Shown here piece after piece: positions 54,664-57,292 of a stretch of 57,292 bases of DNA. Position 1 is the first letter of the stretch. The number at the start of each line of letters is the position of its first letter. The translations under genes were made by a program, and so were the position numbers. The stretch is from Burkholderiaceae bacterium (lineage in GTDB: Bacteria > Pseudomonadota > Gammaproteobacteria > Burkholderiales > Burkholderiaceae_C). The notes under the pieces are model-generated. The model did not search any database. It was given only the letters and a program-made list of their open reading frames with translations, and had not been told where the DNA came from. Where the stretch lies: positions 1 to 57,292 of the forward strand of contig JAFALA010000065.1 of the NCBI GenBank assembly GCA_019234815.1, read 5' to 3'.

Positions 54664-55980
54664 ATGAAAAACGTGCGTTTGATCATCTTGGCGCTGGCCT
54701 CGGCATTTGCAGTGCAGGCCAAGGCAAACAGCCCTGCGGAACTTGTGCCTCCCAAGGTGACATTGCTGGCGCCGGTCGGTGCGGCGGGCCAGGAGTTGAA
54801 CGTCCGGCTCTCCGTCGATTCAGTCAAGATCGGCCTGCTGCCCGGCGACGAGCTGGGGCACACGCCCGGCGGCATCTTCTGCCAGGGCACCAAGGGGCAA
54901 ATGGTCAGCGAGCCGTTCATCAAGAACTACGGCAATTTCATCACCATGGTCGCGACCCAGGAGCTCAAGCGGCTCGGATATCCGCTGGCAGACCTGGGCA
55001 AATCAAGCGCATTCGATACGGATGTCAATAACGCGCCGGATTTTCGCGTCGGCGGAATCCTGAAGGACATCAAGCTCGAAATCTGCATGACCGGCCCGCG
55101 CGCGGAAGGCTGGGTTTATTACAAGGTCGATTGGGCGCTCTATTCGGAACGCGAGCAAAAGGTGGTGTTCCAGAAAACGACCGAAGGGCTCGCGCAAAGC
55201 GAAGACAAGGTGCTTGACCTGCCCAAGCGCGCGCTGATCACCTCGGTCGACAACTTCCTGGCCGCCCCCGAATTCCTGGCCGCGCTCAAGGCGAAAAACG
55301 ATGCGCCGCAGCCGCAAGGCAAACTGCCTGGCGCTGGCGAGGACGCCCAGCCGGGCGCGGCGGTAGTCGTTACCACCGACGCCGCGCATCGCAGCCTCAT
55401 GCTGACGGAGGCGCGCGCGCCCAGCGGCGGGGTGCAGGCGGCGCAAGCCAGGCTCCGGGACGCCGTGGTCACGCTGGAAACCTCGGCCGGCTCGGGCAGC
55501 GGTTTCTACATCGACCGCAGCGGGTATTTGCTGACGGACCTGCACGTGGTGCGCGGCGCCAAGTTCGCCAAGGTCCGCTTGCAAAATGGCGACAAATTGG
55601 TGGCGCAGGTCGTGAAGGTCAATGAGCAGGCCGACGTCGCATTGCTCAAGACGCCGTCGATCGAGTTTGACCCCTTGGCCGTGCGCCGCAACGCGCTCGA
55701 CGTGGGCGAAGATGTCTATGCCATCGGAACACCGCTGGGCGTGCTGACCAACTCCGTGACCAAAGGCGTTCTGAGCGCGGACCGCGTGATGAAGGGTGTC
55801 CACGTGCTCCAGAGCGATGCCGCGGTGACCTTTGGCAGCAGCGGCGGCCCTCTGCTGGACCTGGATGGCCGCGTGATCGGCTTGACCAGGAGCGGCTTGA
55901 AGGATGCCCAGGGTTTCAACTTCTTCGTCCCCATCCAGGACGCCTTGCAGGCGCTGGACATCGGTTTCAATCGGCCCTGA
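54664..55980 (+). CDS. Secreted trypsin-like serine protease with unassigned N-terminal domain
   Basis: A 438-aa exported protein. A signal peptide (residues 1-21, ending AKA) is followed by a region of about 180 residues I do not recognise, then an alanine-rich linker and a trypsin-like domain from about residue 260. The catalytic triad fits His294 (TDLHVV), Asp324 (QADVALLK) and Ser393 (GSSGGPLLD). No PDZ domain follows, unlike DegP. The domain is therefore DegP/HtrA-like in core but fused to a different N-terminal part. TTTGATAATC near 54621-54630 could supply a -10 element. Confidence 0.87.
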   Translation: MKNVRLIILALASAFAVQAKANSPAELVPPKVTLLAPVGAAGQELNVRLSVDSVKIGLLPGDELGHTPGGIFCQGTKGQMVSEPFIKNYGNFITMVATQELKRLGYPLADLGKSSAFDTDVNNAPDFRVGGILKDIKLEICMTGPRAEGWVYYKVDWALYSEREQKVVFQKTTEGLAQSEDKVLDLPKRALITSVDNFLAAPEFLAALKAKNDAPQPQGKLPGAGEDAQPGAAVVVTTDAAHRSLMLTEARAPSGGVQAAQARLRDAVVTLETSAGSGSGFYIDRSGYLLTDLHVVRGAKFAKVRLQNGDKLVAQVVKVNEQADVALLKTPSIEFDPLAVRRNALDVGEDVYAIGTPLGVLTNSVTKGVLSADRVMKGVHVLQSDAAVTFGSSGGPLLDLDGRVIGLTRSGLKDAQGFNFFVPIQDALQALDIGFNRP

Positions 55981-56046
55981 TCGCTGGCTCCAGCTGAAAA
56001 CCGCGGGGGCATACCATCAAGGCCTCCGCATTTCAGTGCCCAAGCC

Positions 56047-56322
56047 ATGTGCCGAAACATCAAGACCCTGTTCAACTTCGACCCGCCCGCCACCGAGCTG
56101 GAGATACGCGACGCATCGCTGCAATTCCTCCGAAAGCTCAGCGGCTTCACCGTGCCTTCCAAAACCAATGAGGTTGCGTTCGAGCGCGCGGTCGAGCAGG
56201 TCGCTGCGTCCGCGCGCGAGCTCATCCGCGCCCTGGTGACCACGGCTGAGCCGCGCACGCGGGAGACCGAGGCGGCCAAGGCAAGGGCGCGCGCCGCGGT
56301 CAGGTTCGGAGCCGCGCGATGA
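56047..56322 (+). CDS. DUF2277 family protein
   Basis: A 91-aa protein that starts MCRNIKTLFNFDPPATE, the hallmark of DUF2277, followed by LQFLRKLSGFTVPSKTNE and a helical C-terminus. Function is unknown; members are small cytoplasmic proteins found in many proteobacteria and actinobacteria. The cysteine at position 2 is conserved in the family. It lies 66 bp after the protease gene. Confidence 0.9.
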   Translation: MCRNIKTLFNFDPPATELEIRDASLQFLRKLSGFTVPSKTNEVAFERAVEQVAASARELIRALVTTAEPRTRETEAAKARARAAVRFGAAR

Positions 56323-56435
56323 AGGACGGCTGACACACCAAGCCCCGGCCACCCCTTTGGTGGGGATTCCGCTGCGCATTGCAAGGGCTACCATCCGCTG
56401 GCGTCATCGAAGCCATCCAACCCTGAAAAATAGTC

Positions 56436-57292
56436 ATGCAGCGTCTCACTCAAAAGCTGGTTCTCGCGCTTGCGGCCGTCGTCGTACTGGGTCTGATCGT
56501 CAACAATTTTGTCCTGAGCTGGAAGATCATTCCGCCCGGATACACCGGCATCAAGGTGAACCGCCTGGTGGACAAGGGCATCACCCACGAAGACACGGTC
56601 ACCGGCTTTGTCTTCTTCAACCCGGTTCAATCGCAGCTCGTCGTCTATCCGACCTTCATCCAGCGCGTGGTTTGGACGCACGACCTGAAGGAGGGCAACC
56701 CGGTCAACGAGGAGCTTTCCTTCAACACCCGCGACAGCGTGCCCGTCAATCTGGACGTGGCCGTCAGCTACGGCCTGGATGCCAGCAAGGTGCCCGAGTT
56801 CTACACCAAGTTCAGGGCCGACCACCTCGACAGCTTCACCCACGGATTCCTGCGCGATACCGCGCGCAATGTCGTGGTGGCCGTTGGCAGCGAATACTCC
56901 TTCGATGAAATCAACGGCGCCAAGAAAGAGGAGTTTCTGGTTCGCATCGCCAAGGAGCTCAACGGCCGCGTGATCGGATACGGCGTCAGCATCCAGCAAT
57001 TCGGCTTGATCGGCGCCCTGCGCCCGCCGCAAAGCCTGCTCGACGCGGTGTCCGCCAAGACGCGCGCCATTCAGGATGCGATCCGTACCGAGAACGAAGT
57101 GCGCTCCGCCGAGGCCGAAGCCAAGAAGCGTGTCGCGATCGCCGAAGGGGAGGCCGCAGCCAATCGGGCGCTGCTGCAATCGCTCGACCCCAAGCTGCTC
57201 GAATGGGAGCGGATCAAGCTCCAGCACGAGGCCATCAAAAAATGGAATGGCGTGTCGCCCACGGTCATGGGCGGCGGCGCAGGCGGTGGCGG
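56436..57292 (+). CDS. SPFH/prohibitin-family membrane protein, 3' truncated by window edge
   Basis: The frame opens at ATG 56436 and stays open to the right edge, 285 codons. An N-terminal transmembrane helix (LVLALAAVVVLGLIVNNFVL) is followed by the SPFH/band 7 domain with IPPGYTGIKVNRLVDKGI, NEELSFNTRDSVPVNLDVAV and the C-terminal helix IRTENEVRSAEAEAKKRVAI. The last residues visible are a glycine-rich tail, so the end is probably near. Prohibitin-like proteins form membrane scaffolds. A membrane-protease or NfeD partner may lie outside the window. Confidence 0.88.
   Translation, partial: MQRLTQKLVLALAAVVVLGLIVNNFVLSWKIIPPGYTGIKVNRLVDKGITHEDTVTGFVFFNPVQSQLVVYPTFIQRVVWTHDLKEGNPVNEELSFNTRDSVPVNLDVAVSYGLDASKVPEFYTKFRADHLDSFTHGFLRDTARNVVVAVGSEYSFDEINGAKKEEFLVRIAKELNGRVIGYGVSIQQFGLIGALRPPQSLLDAVSAKTRAIQDAIRTENEVRSAEAEAKKRVAIAEGEAAANRALLQSLDPKLLEWERIKLQHEAIKKWNGVSPTVMGGGAGGG

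Overview
The window is a high-GC bacterial chromosome segment with strong G/C third-position bias. Gene content points to Burkholderiales (Betaproteobacteria), probably near Comamonadaceae: a PEP-CTERM sorting protein with a sigma-54 type promoter, long-form TrpS, Kdp and Kup potassium uptake, a four-gene Mla-like lipid transport operon, and many GGDEF proteins. This placement is inferred from gene families, not from a marker gene. No rRNA, tRNA, CRISPR array or prophage was seen.

Layout. Bases 1-9028 are mostly housekeeping: the first codons of a possible ATP synthase subunit, a SNF2 helicase, a structured leader or sRNA region (about 2705-2956) ending in an intrinsic terminator just before a TauE/SafE-family permease, an HDOD protein convergent with a degenerate GGDEF protein, an RluA-type pseudouridine synthase, a divergent MurA homologue and phosphatidylserine decarboxylase. 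A VapBC toxin-antitoxin pair with a 28-bp perfect palindrome follows. Then come trpS, an acyl-CoA synthetase, a LysE exporter, a SulP-STAS transporter and two tandem, translationally coupled TPR-GGDEF proteins. Bases 19780-27936 form a complete kdp operon (two microproteins, then kdpA, B, C, D, E). After it come an alpha/beta hydrolase, kup and an orphan ParB-like protein.

Bases 32441-40585 are a co-oriented 2-aminoethylphosphonate island: binding protein, ATPase, fused permease, PhnW transaminase, PhnX hydrolase, an FAD oxidoreductase and a LysR regulator. Together they would import aminoethylphosphonate and convert it through phosphonoacetaldehyde to acetaldehyde and phosphate. Next is an accessory patch (about 40.6-44.7 kb): a PEP-CTERM protein behind a sigma-54-like promoter, a small ORF interrupted by an amber codon, an AT-rich orphan membrane-anchored protein, a frameshifted IS1595-type insertion sequence with 27-bp terminal repeats, and a secreted beta-propeller-like protein.

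Bases 44796-57292 hold a flavin reductase, an AmpG-like permease, an M48 peptidase, a Crp/Fnr regulator divergent from the Mla-like operon (permease with STAS-like N-terminus, ATPase, MCE protein, lipoprotein), a LuxR-type regulator with two dyads upstream, a HigBA pair with its own palindrome, an MBL-fold hydrolase, a secreted trypsin-like protease, a DUF2277 protein and a truncated SPFH/prohibitin gene at the right edge.

The least explained items are the multi-hairpin region with a terminator before the TauE-like gene, the AT-rich patch with its interrupted small gene, and the GGDEF protein that lost its active site but kept its c-di-GMP inhibitory-site motif.
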